From Alphaproteobacteria bacterium (lineage in GTDB: Bacteria > Pseudomonadota > Alphaproteobacteria > Rhizobiales > JAKIUO01): a stretch of 64,000 nucleotides of DNA. How positions within the stretch are numbered: position 1 is the stretch's first letter; each line of letters opens with the position of its first letter. The notes beneath the pieces are model-generated. The model did no database searches and was not told the origin of the DNA. It was given only the letters and a program-made list of their open reading frames with translations. Shown one piece after another: positions 54,534 to 63,675 of the stretch. The stretch lies in assembly GCA_024280895.1 (NCBI GenBank), contig JAJRPI010000018.1:1-64000 (forward strand). The letters are read 5' to 3'. The position numbers and the translations under genes were made by a program.

Positions 54534-56354
54534 TTACTCTCCTGTTGGCAGGCTGAAGCAAAACTTTGTTCCTTGCGGACTACTCGACTCGATCCATAAC
54601 TGGCCCCCGTGGCTTTTGATAATGAAGCAGCTTATCGACAGGCCCAAGCCCATGCCTTCCTCTTTGGTTGACACAAAGGGGTGAAATATCTTGTTTTGTA
54701 TTTCACTTGTAATGCCCGGTCCGTTGTCATTTATGGAGACAAGTATCCCAGTTTCATTGTGCATGGACGTCTCGATGATGATGTGCCGTTTTTCATCAAT
54801 GGTATTACGCATCGCTTCAATGCCATTGCCAACGAGATTGAGCAACACCTGTTCTAATTGAATTGGATCGACCAGCACAGATGGCAAGCCTTCACATAAC
54901 TCAATCGCCAGCGTTGTATGGTTGTTTCTCAAATTGAATTCGAGGAGATCAACAACATCACGCACAATATCATTGACGTCCAGTTTTTTTCGTTCACGCT
55001 TGTTCTCGCGCATTGTATCGCGCAACCCGCTGATGATTTTTGATGCCCGGTTTGCCTCACTTGATACGCGTTCGAGAATTTCCAGTATTTCATTTTTGTC
55101 GTTATTGCCGTCACGCAACCTGCGGATACAACCCGTTGCGTAATTCATAATTGTTGCCAGTGGGTGATTGAGTTCGTGTGCGATACCAGATGCGAGTTCT
55201 CCCATTGAGTTCATCTCTGCGACGCGTGACAGCTCGGCTTGCCGATAGCGTGCTATTTCTTCGGCGCGCTGGCGTTCAGTAATCTGGTTCGCCAGCTCCT
55301 TATTCGTTAGTGATAATTCACGTGTTCGTTTTTTGACCAGAACCTCTGCCCGCGTGGACCAGACAATCATCATGATCAGCCCCATCAAGGTAAGAGCAAG
55401 CCAGTGACCATATTGGTTGACTATCCTTGAAACAGTGATCTTGCCGCGTTCAGCATATGGGGCGATACGCAGTTCTTTAAACAAGTCGTGAACGGGCTGA
55501 TAGTCGAGGGGAACGGTCCAGCCGGAATAGTTTCCAGCTTTGGCTGCGATGCCGTCTGCTGGCATGCTTAGTAGTGCAATGGCCACTTTTTGAGAAAGTT
55601 CTTCTTTTGTTGTTTTGAGTTTTGCAAAAGGCCATTCGGGGTAAAGTTTCGTTGTGACCTGGAGATGGAACCCTTCGTGTTTTGCCGGCTCCAGGGTTTT
55701 AAAGTCGGAAAGTTTGATTTTTCCTTCTGCCGCCATGTTTTCAAGTGTGCCAGTGCGAAATGTACCAGCGTCAACCAGCCCATCGCGCACGGCATAAGCC
55801 ACGCCATCTTGAGGAAAATTGCTAAATGTCAGTTCAGAAAAATCATTGAACGGATCAATGTTTCTCTCTTTCAATTTACGCCATGCCATCTGAAAGCCGC
55901 CAAACCCCATGCGCTTGACGCCCATAAAGCGTTTGCCGCGAAGGTCGGAGAGGTTAGTGAGGTCGTGGCGGTCACTGCGTGTAAAAATGACCGCGCCGAA
56001 AACATTCGTTTTGGCAATATTGGAGGGAGCGCGTTTGGTGGCGATCCGACTGATGCCGTAGGGCGTCTCCAAGGTCACATAATGACCGGTATTGGTCAAA
56101 ATGAAATCAATTTGACTAAGGGCAACGGCGTTGTTCAGTTCCTTGTGAGAATAGGGCGTGATTTCAAATTTATAACCTTTGATTTGGTTTGAGAGATAGC
56201 GGGCTGTTGGCTGCCAGCTCTTCAGGCATATATCGTGACCGCGAAAAGCGAGGACGCCAATCTTGACAATCATCTCTTGTGCCTTGACCAGGCGAACAAC
56301 CATGAGGGTGACGATGAGAATAACAAAAACAATAAGAGCTTTTTTTCTGACCAT
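54534..56354 (-). CDS. Sensor histidine kinase with PhnD-like periplasmic domain (TtrS type)
   Basis: This 606-residue kinase has an N-terminal membrane helix, a periplasmic PhnD-like ligand-binding domain (VKIGVLAFRGHDICLKSWQPTARYLSNQ, LTNTGHYVTLE, FGAVIFTRSDRHDLTNLSDLRGKRFM), a second membrane helix (about residues 332-350), a coiled-coil linker and the kinase core with phosphoacceptor His393 (GIAHELNHPLATIMNYATG), N box (NLVGNGIEAM) and G boxes (DNGPGI, GMGLGLSI). PhnD-type sensors include TtrS, which detects tetrathionate. By context this one may sense an oxidised sulfur compound, but the ligand is inferred. AGAGATATCC lies upstream of the start. Confidence 0.9.
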   Translation of the reverse strand: MVRKKALIVFVILIVTLMVVRLVKAQEMIVKIGVLAFRGHDICLKSWQPTARYLSNQIKGYKFEITPYSHKELNNAVALSQIDFILTNTGHYVTLETPYGISRIATKRAPSNIAKTNVFGAVIFTRSDRHDLTNLSDLRGKRFMGVKRMGFGGFQMAWRKLKERNIDPFNDFSELTFSNFPQDGVAYAVRDGLVDAGTFRTGTLENMAAEGKIKLSDFKTLEPAKHEGFHLQVTTKLYPEWPFAKLKTTKEELSQKVAIALLSMPADGIAAKAGNYSGWTVPLDYQPVHDLFKELRIAPYAERGKITVSRIVNQYGHWLALTLMGLIMMIVWSTRAEVLVKKRTRELSLTNKELANQITERQRAEEIARYRQAELSRVAEMNSMGELASGIAHELNHPLATIMNYATGCIRRLRDGNNDKNEILEILERVSSEANRASKIISGLRDTMRENKRERKKLDVNDIVRDVVDLLEFNLRNNHTTLAIELCEGLPSVLVDPIQLEQVLLNLVGNGIEAMRNTIDEKRHIIIETSMHNETGILVSINDNGPGITSEIQNKIFHPFVSTKEEGMGLGLSISCFIIKSHGGQLWIESSSPQGTKFCFSLPTGE

Positions 56355-56552
56355 GAGAGATATCCAGATGAGAGCGATTTTAGCTATTCTAGATAATTTT
56401 CAGTCGTTATGACGTTTTTTATCGATATTAGATTAAATGGTTTTCAGTATCAGTGTGAAATTATCTTGATCATCAAGAGAGCGCCAAAATAATGAGATGA
56501 GATCGCCAGACGGACCATATGATCAACGTGGCGCGCACAGTAGGATTTCACC

Positions 56553-56584
56553 CACAAAAAAAGCGAGGCCCAGTTGAGCCTCGC
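56553..56584 (-). terminator. Terminator of the fccAB operon
   Basis: GCGAGGC and GCCTCGC form a 7-base-pair stem with an 8-base loop; on the minus strand seven T follow. It is 50 bases past the fccB stop and separates fccAB from the kinase gene that starts at 56354. It shares more than the stem with the hairpin at 53016-53042. Confidence 0.8.
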
Positions 56585-56633
56585 TTCTTTATTATTCTAA
56601 ACCGGGACATTCGCTAGGAAGGTCCCTTAGCTT

Positions 56634-57953
56634 CTAGCCAAAGATATCATTGGTGATATTCTTGTACCAGCTGTGAGCATAGGTTTCTTCACTGGCAAGC
56701 ACACTTGGTGATGCTTTGCTTGGGGTCAGACCACCAGAAACTTTCTGTACTTTTGAACCATCTTCCTTGAGACGGTAAACAGCAGCAACAGAGAAGCCAT
56801 AGCCAGGTCCTGCAATGGAATAACAGGTATTGACATAAGCTGGTACCGGTGCGTCTTTGCCGGCCAGAGAAGCAGCAACGGCAGCAGCCGCAACTTTTGC
56901 TTCGGAGTTGGCAGCATAACCAGATTTTGGCAGACCTTTGGCAGCCGCACTATCACCAATGACATAAATGTCTTTGTGGATGGTGCTCTCGAAGGTGCGC
57001 AGATTAACCGGGCACCAGTCGCCTTTGGTGAGACCAGCTGCAAAAGCAATTTTACCAGCTTTTTGAGCAGGGATGATGTTGAGAACGTCACCATTTTCAG
57101 TACCAAAACCGGTTTCGATTGATTTGCCGGCCACATCGACTTTAACGATTTTATTATCGTCGGAGCCTTTTGGAGTGCCGCGCCAGACGATCATGCCGTC
57201 ATCGGAACCTTCTTTAAAGCCATAGAGCTTGCCCCATGCCTGTTTGAACAGACCAAATTTGGAGAACTTGCCTTTTGGATCAAGGATAAGAACTTTTGAT
57301 TTTGGTTTGTGCTTTTTGAAGTAGCCTGCAACCTGTGCAGCCCGCTCATATGGTCCTGGAGGACATTTGAACGGATTGGGAGGAGGAGCCATCAGGAAGG
57401 TTCCACCATCCTTCATTTCTTCAAGCTGCTTGCGAAGCATGGCAGTTTGGGCGCCAGCATTCCAGGCATGAGCGATGGTGCCAGAAGCAGCTTCGTCATA
57501 TCCAGGTGTTGATTCCCATTTGAAGTCGATACCAGGGGAGACGATGCAACGATCATAAGCGATGCTTGCGCCACCTTTGGTGGTGATCTTCTTGGCTTTG
57601 GCATCAATGCCGGTGACATAGTCGTGAACGACTTTCACACCATGTTTGGCAAGGCCGCCATAGCCGTGACCGATGCTGTCGATCCCTTTGCCGCCGCCAA
57701 TCACATAGACGTTGGACAAATAGCAAGTGTAGTAAGTCTTATTGGGCTCAATAAGGGTTACATTAATGCTGGGATCGGCACGTTTCAGATATTTGGCAGC
57801 TGTTGCGCCACCAGTTCCGCCGCCGACAATCACAACATTTTTCTTGCCGTGAGCTGCGCCTAGCACGATGCTTGGCATGGCAATAGTGCCAGCTGCTGCC
57901 GTTGCAGCACCCGCTGAGCGGATGAAGCTTCTGCGGTTCATTTTCTTACTCAT
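56634..57953 (-). CDS. fccB: Flavocytochrome c sulfide dehydrogenase, flavoprotein subunit FccB
   Basis: FccB oxidises sulfide in the periplasm and passes electrons to the haem subunit. The 439-residue protein has a Tat signal (NRRSFIRSAG), FAD-binding GxGxxG (VGGGTGG, residues 43-49), a cysteine at 77 (YYTCYLSN) at the position of the covalent FAD attachment, and Cys197 (FKCPPGPYERA) and Cys377 (VNTCYSI) corresponding to the redox-active disulfide. The second FAD motif is IYVIGDSAA. All key residues of active FccB are present. The gene follows fccA by 31 bases with AGGAGAAC before ATG. Confidence 0.94.
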   Translation of the reverse strand: MSKKMNRRSFIRSAGAATAAAGTIAMPSIVLGAAHGKKNVVIVGGGTGGATAAKYLKRADPSINVTLIEPNKTYYTCYLSNVYVIGGGKGIDSIGHGYGGLAKHGVKVVHDYVTGIDAKAKKITTKGGASIAYDRCIVSPGIDFKWESTPGYDEAASGTIAHAWNAGAQTAMLRKQLEEMKDGGTFLMAPPPNPFKCPPGPYERAAQVAGYFKKHKPKSKVLILDPKGKFSKFGLFKQAWGKLYGFKEGSDDGMIVWRGTPKGSDDNKIVKVDVAGKSIETGFGTENGDVLNIIPAQKAGKIAFAAGLTKGDWCPVNLRTFESTIHKDIYVIGDSAAAKGLPKSGYAANSEAKVAAAAVAASLAGKDAPVPAYVNTCYSIAGPGYGFSVAAVYRLKEDGSKVQKVSGGLTPSKASPSVLASEETYAHSWYKNITNDIFG

Positions 57954-57984
57954 TTTTATAGTTCTCCTATTTCAAAGGTGCTGC

Positions 57985-58620
57985 TTACTGCTGAGAGGCG
58001 TAATAAGCCATCAGCTCGTCAAAGGCAGCATCACCACCCTTAGTGTGGAGTTTCATGACCTTCTTCTTCATCTTTCTGGTCATTGGGCGTTTACCAGCAA
58101 TGAAATCAGCCATGGTTGATTTTAGATAATGTGTCCACTGACCAGCCAGGCGGCCTGTGTCATCATCTACATCGGTACCACCATCTTCATGACATTTTTC
58201 GCAGTTTTTTTCGTGCAACTTTGCGCCTTTGGCAGCTTTTGCCTTGTCATAGCTCTGTTTTGCAGGGACAAATGGTTTGCCACCGAAATAAGTAGCCATC
58301 TTTTTGACCTCATCGCCTGTATAGCCTTTGGCAATGCGGCCCATGATGGTTGAGGGGATTTCACCCGATTTGAAGCCTTTCATCAGTTCGACGAAATATT
58401 CTGATGACAAACCTGCAATTGTTGGCGTTCCAGGTCCACCACTGGCACCATCGGTACCGTGACATCCTGCACATGTGTTAGCCAATGCCATTCCACTGGC
58501 GCCCATCAATGTCTTTGGAGCCATTTTCTTTTTCGCATGTTTGGCAGCCATCGCAGCGCTTGACATTCCAAATGCCAGACCAGCAACCAGTAGTATACGA
58601 GTTATGGTTTTTATGACCAT
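57985..58620 (-). CDS. fccA: Flavocytochrome c diheme subunit FccA-like cytochrome c
   Basis: This 211-residue exported protein has a signal peptide (hydrophobic residues 5-25) and two CXXCH haem motifs, CAGCH (50-54) and CEKCH (140-144), each followed at the expected distance by a methionine ligand candidate (Met93 in STIMGRIAKGY and Met180 in KRPMTRKM). The layout, with repeated half-domains, matches the two-domain cytochrome c553-like FccA. ATG 58620 is preceded by AAAGGAAA. It is the first gene of fccAB. Confidence 0.9.
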   Translation of the reverse strand: MVIKTITRILLVAGLAFGMSSAAMAAKHAKKKMAPKTLMGASGMALANTCAGCHGTDGASGGPGTPTIAGLSSEYFVELMKGFKSGEIPSTIMGRIAKGYTGDEVKKMATYFGGKPFVPAKQSYDKAKAAKGAKLHEKNCEKCHEDGGTDVDDDTGRLAGQWTHYLKSTMADFIAGKRPMTRKMKKKVMKLHTKGGDAAFDELMAYYASQQ

Positions 58621-59343
58621 GTTCTGGTTTCCTTTCTTTTCTTCTCTCACAAACTTCTTATTAACGAAGTGCTTTTGTTTTAGCGAATATCTATTTCAAA
58701 AAACCCGCCGGTGTCACCCCGTTATTGTCTCGGGATTATTGAAAGTTCTGTTAAAGTTCAAATGAAGTGTAATAATTGAAATAACCGCTAGACAGTGCGT
58801 TAGCTATGTGACCGAACAGAGGCGCAATGACAATGATCAGTGCACATCCAAATATTCGCCTGCGTTTCAGGAGAATATGTGCAAAACTATAGCGTCAAAT
58901 TATTATGGTTCACTCCCAATTTCCTCTAGCTAACTCAGTTGACTGCTTGATCCGGCATGTTTTTTATATCTGTTGTTCAGGTGTTTACAGTTCCCGACCA
59001 AAGACCATTTTCCGGCAGTTTCTTCTTGTTATTGTGCGGCGTATAGACCGCAGTTGGGACTTCATATCATGAGCTGATATGTTGATCCTTTTTGGATGCT
59101 ATTTTATCTTGCCCGTTTTGTCCAGTGCGGAAGTCGTTCGAGCGAGGGGCTTGCGATTAGAAGTGTGATTGACTTTTCTTGGTCAAAATCTGGCAATGCA
59201 CTGATTAATCACAACTTTATAAAAGGTTCTGGTCGGCGAGGTTGGTTTTGAAGCCTTCAAATCCAATCTAGAACTTTTCTATTGGGCGCATGCACGCATA
59301 TAATATGGCCGGTAAACAAGTTGTTTCGCCCTTGCTCGGTGCA
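58621..59343. other. Intergenic region between fccA and the tetraheme cytochrome gene
   Basis: No gene is supported in this stretch of about 720 bases. It must hold the fccAB promoter. A perfect 7+7 palindrome CATATCA-TGAGC-TGATATG (59063-59081) and a TTGAC/GTCAA pair (about 59168-59185) are candidate binding sites, 440-560 bases upstream of fccA. I found no ATTC-N8-GAAT operator here, unlike the rhodanese and SLAC1 promoters. Confidence 0.5.
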
Positions 59344-59961
59344 CTATTGTAATTTGCTCATTGGCGGATTGTTCGATTGAGAATCGAGTGCCGATGTCTG
59401 TTGTTTGACATCTTTTTCTTCTGGCTCATCGGGTTCTTCGTGGGCAATTCCCTTGTGGCAATCAATACAGGTCTTGCCTTTTTGCATGGCGCGGGGATGT
59501 TTCTTTCTGGCCTGTTTGTCTTGTTCGTTGAGATCCATGGCGTCCCAGGAATGGCAAGAGCGACATTCGCGCGAGTCACTGGCCTTCATTTTTGCCCAGA
59601 CACGGCTCGCCATATCCCAACGATGCTTCTCATATTTTTCCTTGGTGTCGATGGTGCCGATGATCTCATGCCAGACATCCTTGGCAGCCATGACTTTGGC
59701 AATCATTTTGGGAATAAAAGGCTTTGGAACATGGCAATCCGAGCAGGTAGCACGCACGCCAGATGCACTTTTATAATGCGGCGTCTTTTTATATTCCTCA
59801 AGATTGATTTTCATGGTGTGGCACGAGGTGCAAAAACTCATCTCATTGGTATATTTGAGACCGTGGCTGAAACCTAATGAGAACAATATCCCAAGTATGA
59901 AGAGTGGGCTCATCAGTATGAGTTTGACAAACCAGGACCGTGATTTTGGGTCTTTGTCCAT
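59344..59961 (-). CDS. NapC/NirT-family tetraheme cytochrome c
   Basis: This membrane-anchored cytochrome transfers electrons between the quinol pool and periplasmic redox partners. The 205-residue protein has one N-terminal helix (LILMSPLFILGILFSLGFSHG) and four CXXCH motifs: CTSCH (44-48), CSDCH (73-77), CRSCH (133-137) and CIDCH (165-169), the NapC/NirT pattern. ATG 59961 is used (AAAGGGAAC upstream); the frame is open to 60051. No nitrate, nitrite or TMAO reductase gene is in the window, so its partner is unknown; fccAB downstream on the same strand makes a sulfur-linked role possible. Confidence 0.9.
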   Translation of the reverse strand: MDKDPKSRSWFVKLILMSPLFILGILFSLGFSHGLKYTNEMSFCTSCHTMKINLEEYKKTPHYKSASGVRATCSDCHVPKPFIPKMIAKVMAAKDVWHEIIGTIDTKEKYEKHRWDMASRVWAKMKASDSRECRSCHSWDAMDLNEQDKQARKKHPRAMQKGKTCIDCHKGIAHEEPDEPEEKDVKQQTSALDSQSNNPPMSKLQ

Positions 59962-60292
59962 TATAGTTCCCTTTGTATCGCTTGCACAAGAAGGCGCCAC
60001 TCGCCTCCATTTTGTTTTAATTGATTGTTTCTTGTGCCCCCTTGAGGACATGGCTTTTTGTGTCAGTTTAGACGATGAAAATGACTATTGCCAACCCCAT
60101 AAATATGAGGCGGAATAATGGAGCTGGTGGATTGAAATGAAAAAGGCGCTCTTTTGGTAAGGCCAAATTGACGCTGTTAGTTGAAAAAGTTTGATCAAAT
60201 TTAGCTAATATAAGACAATAGAAAAGGAGAAATAGGCTTGTACAGGGGTTTTTATTGTGCGGTCCGGTCTTTTGTATGAGGGAGTTGTTGGG
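59962..60292. other. Divergent intergenic region, tetraheme cytochrome and lipase genes
   Basis: No gene is supported. GCACAAGAA (59984-59992) and TTCTTGTGC (60029-60037) form a perfect 9-base inverted repeat in the cytochrome leader. AAGGAG (60224-60229) is followed by TTG 60238 opening only a 13-codon frame; a true start of the lipase gene there is excluded by the frame. Confidence 0.45.
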
Positions 60293-61096
60293 ATGATCAG
60301 ATTTTTGGTCTTGATGTGTGCATTGGCGACGCTGACCCCTGGGGCGGTGCTTGCTGATACATTATTACTGGTTCCTGGCTATCTGGGTTCCGCGCAAAGC
60401 TGGCGCGGTAACAATATACCTTATGGATTAAGCCGGGCTGGTTGGCGCGATGCCGGGCATTTATCTGTCGGGCCGCGCGGTACATTTATTCCGCGCCAAA
60501 AAGTACAAGGCAAGAAGCGTTCCTACACGATTGATCTGCCTACAGAAGCCCCCCTTGTCGTGCAAGCAGATCTGATTGCTCGCTATGTGGTTCTGGTCCA
60601 AAGGCGTCATGTTGGTGAGAAGGTCATTCTTGTTGGCCATTCGGCGGGAGGCGTCGCGTCGCGTTTGACTATGGTGCGATATCCAGCTTTGAAAATTTAT
60701 GCTCTATTGACGATCGCGTCTCCCCATCTGGGGTCAGGCATGGCTGATCTTGGGCGCTCGGTTTCCAATAGTCCGCTGTCCTGGTTCGCACCGTTCATGG
60801 GAGCTGGCACGATCAATCGTTCGCGGGCGCTCTATCATGACCTTGGCCGCGAGGGGCCGCATAATCTTTTGGGTTGGCTTAATCGTGCAGCTCATCCCAC
60901 GGCCCATTATATTTCGGTCATTCGCACCAAAGACGGCAATGTGGCCAGTGGCGATTCGATGACCGTTGGCTGGCGTCAGAATATGAATTTTGTACCAGCA
61001 TTGCGGGGCAGGGCGCGCACCTTCGCCTCGCGCGGCAATCATGAATTGCGTCCCGCCGACAGCGTCTTGATCGCGCAAATTCTCTCTCGTTTATAG
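60293..61096 (+). CDS. Exported lipase/esterase-like alpha/beta hydrolase
   Basis: The 267-residue protein has a signal peptide (IRFLVLMCALATLTPGAVLA) and an alpha/beta hydrolase core. The nucleophile elbow is GHSAGG with Ser117 and the oxyanion region is LLLVPGYLGSAQSW; a late GNHELRPAD supplies the catalytic histidine and SGDSMTV a candidate acidic residue. The LLVPGYLGS opening and KIYALLTIASPHLGSGMADL are typical of the triacylglycerol lipase-like family. ATG 60293 gives the best signal; GTG 60257 is in frame. It ends just before repeat element copy B. Confidence 0.8.
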   Translation: MIRFLVLMCALATLTPGAVLADTLLLVPGYLGSAQSWRGNNIPYGLSRAGWRDAGHLSVGPRGTFIPRQKVQGKKRSYTIDLPTEAPLVVQADLIARYVVLVQRRHVGEKVILVGHSAGGVASRLTMVRYPALKIYALLTIASPHLGSGMADLGRSVSNSPLSWFAPFMGAGTINRSRALYHDLGREGPHNLLGWLNRAAHPTAHYISVIRTKDGNVASGDSMTVGWRQNMNFVPALRGRARTFASRGNHELRPADSVLIAQILSRL

Positions 61097-61112
61097 AGCT
61101 TGTATTTATTGA

Positions 61113-61325
61113 GCTCACGGCTATTCCGGCTAACGCCGGGCCTTCGCTGGGGCGGGCAACGCCCGGCGCGTGGTCACGCTTGCCGATGGGACCATCGGAT
61201 TGGTGTTTCCATATAAGATTGACTTTTTAATAAGAAACCCGAAGTACCCTTCGGCAAGTCCGACTGGGCGCCGGGCTTTGGCCCGCCCCAGCGGAGGCCG
61301 CGCGTTAGCGCGAACAGCCGTGAGC
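61113..61325. repeat. Long palindromic repeat element, copy B
   Basis: Arms of about 77 bases (61114-61190, beginning CTCACGGCTATTCCGGC, and 61247-61324, ending GCGAACAGCCGTGAG) are imperfect inverted copies separated by 56 AT-rich bases. The right arm contains the same 30-base block (AGGCCGCGCGTTAGCGCGA followed by CAGCCGTGAG) as in copy A at 38455-38484 and 38551-38580. It fills the gap between two converging genes and could also act as a bidirectional terminator. Confidence 0.82.
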
Positions 61326-61330
61326 TAAAA

Positions 61331-61816
61331 CTAGAGAGTTTTCAGAAGTGCTTCGGCGCTGCTTTGTTCTGCATTATGAAAGTCATCTTCAATATTGAGC
61401 GTTTTGACAGTGCCATCGACAACCAGCATGGCGTAGCGTAGCGAGCGCATGCCAAGGCCACCTTCGGTCAGATCCAGATCAAGACCAGTTGCTTTGGCGA
61501 AGGCGGCGCTGCCATCGGCCAGCATGGTGATATTATCGCCAATGCCGCTCGCCTTGCCCCAGGCATCCATCACGAAAATATCGTTGACAGCGGTGCAGAT
61601 CACTTCATCGACACCTTTGGCCTTGAGGGCATCGGCATGTTTGATGAAGCCTGGCAGATGGGTCATGGAACAGGTGGGAGTATAGGCTCCAGGAACAGAA
61701 AATATGGCGACGGTACGTCCGTCAAAAATATCACTGCTTTCACGAGGTGCCGGACCATCGGCTCCCATGATCATAAAGGTCGCTGCTGGAAGTTTGTCAC
61801 CAACTGAAATAGTCAT
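61331..61816 (-). CDS. Peroxiredoxin, Prx5 type
   Basis: This 161-residue thiol peroxidase reduces hydroperoxides. The peroxidatic Cys49 lies in PGAYTPTCSMTHLPGF, the Prx5/AhpE-like signature with the supporting Thr and Arg (SLRYAMLVVDG). A second cysteine occurs in VICTAVND. The start ATG 61816 is preceded by GAGGCAA. It is transcribed in the same direction as the DsbD-domain gene, 78 bases downstream of it; in related alphaproteobacteria these two and yqgE are neighbours. Confidence 0.93.
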   Translation of the reverse strand: MTISVGDKLPAATFMIMGADGPAPRESSDIFDGRTVAIFSVPGAYTPTCSMTHLPGFIKHADALKAKGVDEVICTAVNDIFVMDAWGKASGIGDNITMLADGSAAFAKATGLDLDLTEGGLGMRSLRYAMLVVDGTVKTLNIEDDFHNAEQSSAEALLKTL

Positions 61817-61894
61817 AATTATTGCCTCGTGAGTAAATACCAATCTTGTGAGTCAAGATATAGCTTTTTTCACGACATGGAACCAGTGGCAATT

Positions 61895-62830
61895 TCAGTT
61901 TATTTTGTGCGTGTATACGATGCCCGTTTTGTCACCAACAAGGGTGAACGCCAACGTGCGACCGACTAAATCTTTGGGTGGGTCGCTTTTGGTCAGGTCA
62001 ATAATAAAACGACGCTGATTTCCAGCTGAAGGTCGCTCATTGATTGTCAGTGGCAGGTAAAATCCGTTCGAGGCTTCTACGTATAGCTCGGCCTTTTTTG
62101 TGTCCAGTGGCACACTGGTTTCGACGACAATATTTGGCTTCTTTCCCTTTAAGTTGATCGATACTTTGCGAAAGGAAAATCCGTTCAAAACCTTGCCTGT
62201 GGACGCAACGGGTTTTGGCACCATTTTGCGATAGTGCGATAGCAGTAAATTTTGTGTGGCCTGGCGTGGTGGGATGGTCAGTTTAAGACGTTTTTCGACT
62301 GGCACACATATATCGGAGCAAATGCCGTATCCAAGACGTAACTTCATTTTCACAGGCTTGCTGGCATCGGTAGCTGTGATTTTTAGAGGCAAAATTACCT
62401 CACTTTTATAGCCGATGCTTGTCGAATATTGGTCCTTGTATTTCTTGGGAACCGGCCACTCGATGCTGATATGTTTGAGATTGTCTGATCCACTCCAATC
62501 AAAACTTGGTGGTACACCACTATCTCCAGGAGAGCGCCAATAGGTTTTCCAACCCTTTGACATTTGTATCTGGATGCCGGCATAGGAGCCATTCTTTGCT
62601 GAAAAATCGGTCGCACCAGAAATAATGCGAACTCTTGATTTATAGGCTTTATTCCAGCTGCTGTCTGCTTGGGGGGAGCTTTGCAAGGTGTTTTGAAAGG
62701 GGGATCCCGCCGCGCTTGGGATGCTACTGGAAAACCCATTTTGAGCCATTGCTGGGAGAGGGGAAAAAATGAGCACAAGCGAAGCCAAGCCGCATAAGAA
62801 AACGTTAAGCATGATTGGTTTTTGCGTCAT
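61895..62830 (-). CDS. Exported DsbD N-terminal-domain-like protein
   Basis: The protein has a signal peptide (LNVFLCGLASLVLIFSPLPAMA) and a domain like the periplasmic N-terminal part of the thiol-disulfide reductase DsbD: GIQIQMSKGWKTYWRSPGDSGVPPSFDW and YGICSDICVPVEKRLKLTIP, where the two cysteines CSDIC could be the redox pair. There is no membrane domain, unlike full-length DsbD. It may receive electrons from a CcdA-like partner elsewhere. ATG 62830 is used (CGGGAAT upstream). It is divergent from yqgE. Confidence 0.82.
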   Translation of the reverse strand: MTQKPIMLNVFLCGLASLVLIFSPLPAMAQNGFSSSIPSAAGSPFQNTLQSSPQADSSWNKAYKSRVRIISGATDFSAKNGSYAGIQIQMSKGWKTYWRSPGDSGVPPSFDWSGSDNLKHISIEWPVPKKYKDQYSTSIGYKSEVILPLKITATDASKPVKMKLRLGYGICSDICVPVEKRLKLTIPPRQATQNLLLSHYRKMVPKPVASTGKVLNGFSFRKVSINLKGKKPNIVVETSVPLDTKKAELYVEASNGFYLPLTINERPSAGNQRRFIIDLTKSDPPKDLVGRTLAFTLVGDKTGIVYTHKIN

Positions 62831-62990
62831 CAATATTCCCGTACTACGTGTTGTTGGCCATTATGCTCTTGCAATATACAAGATAACTGATCACGAAATC
62901 CAGACAATATTCCGTGATCTCGTCTACATTATATAGGGGGCGTCCTTGTAAAAAAAAGGCTTCACAAGTTTGCATCCACTAGCTACCTTA

Positions 62991-63614
62991 ATGAGCATGG
63001 ATAAAGACAAGTTAAAAGCGCGGGATTTGTACGGCCCCAGCTATCTCAATGGCCAGTTCCTGATTGCTATGCCCAGCATGAAAGATTCTCGTTTTGCGCG
63101 TGCTGTCATCTTGCTGTGCGCTCATTCCAAAGAAGGGGCCATGGGGATCATCGTTAATCAGCCATCTGGCGAAATCAGCTTTGGCGATCTTATGGAGCAG
63201 CTTGAGCTTCTTGGGGATGAAGAGTTGGCGCCGCTTGCCGATGAGTTGGCTATCAAGCCGGTTCATGTAGGGGGGCCGGTTGAAAGCAGTCGCGGGTTTG
63301 TGCTTCATTCCGCTGACTATAATGTGTCAGACGCGACCTTGCCGATCCAGCCTGGTGTTTGTTTGACCGCAACGATCGATATTTTACGCGCCATTGCTAA
63401 TAATGAGGGCCCGGAGCACTCGTTTCTGGCGCTGGGCTATGCGGGTTGGGCACCGGGTCAACTCGAAGATGAACTGGCGTCAAATGGCTGGTTGAATTGC
63501 GCGATTGATGCCGATCTGGTTTTTCAGAACGGCCTTGGTGACAAATATGATCAAGCTCTGGCGCTGCTTGGCATTGACCCATGTTTCTTGGCGGCTGAAG
63601 CCGGGCACGCCTGA
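62991..63614 (+). CDS. YqgE/AlgH family protein
   Basis: This conserved protein of unknown biochemical role has the family landmarks [57 protein letters not shown] and [21 protein letters not shown]. Length (about 207 residues) is normal. The start is uncertain: 62970, 62991 and 62997 are in frame and none has a strong ribosome site. It converges with the LysM gene. Confidence 0.92.
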   Translation: MSMDKDKLKARDLYGPSYLNGQFLIAMPSMKDSRFARAVILLCAHSKEGAMGIIVNQPSGEISFGDLMEQLELLGDEELAPLADELAIKPVHVGGPVESSRGFVLHSADYNVSDATLPIQPGVCLTATIDILRAIANNEGPEHSFLALGYAGWAPGQLEDELASNGWLNCAIDADLVFQNGLGDKYDQALALLGIDPCFLAAEAGHA

Positions 63615-63675
63615 TTTTTCGCGTATAACACAGATGCCTCGTTCTTGGCCCTATCCTCTACCTTGGCCTAACTCT

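Noticed and set aside
59377-59877. 166-codon plus-strand open frame opposite the tetraheme cytochrome
   Set aside because: It is the antisense shadow of a gene with four CXXCH motifs; no ribosome site.
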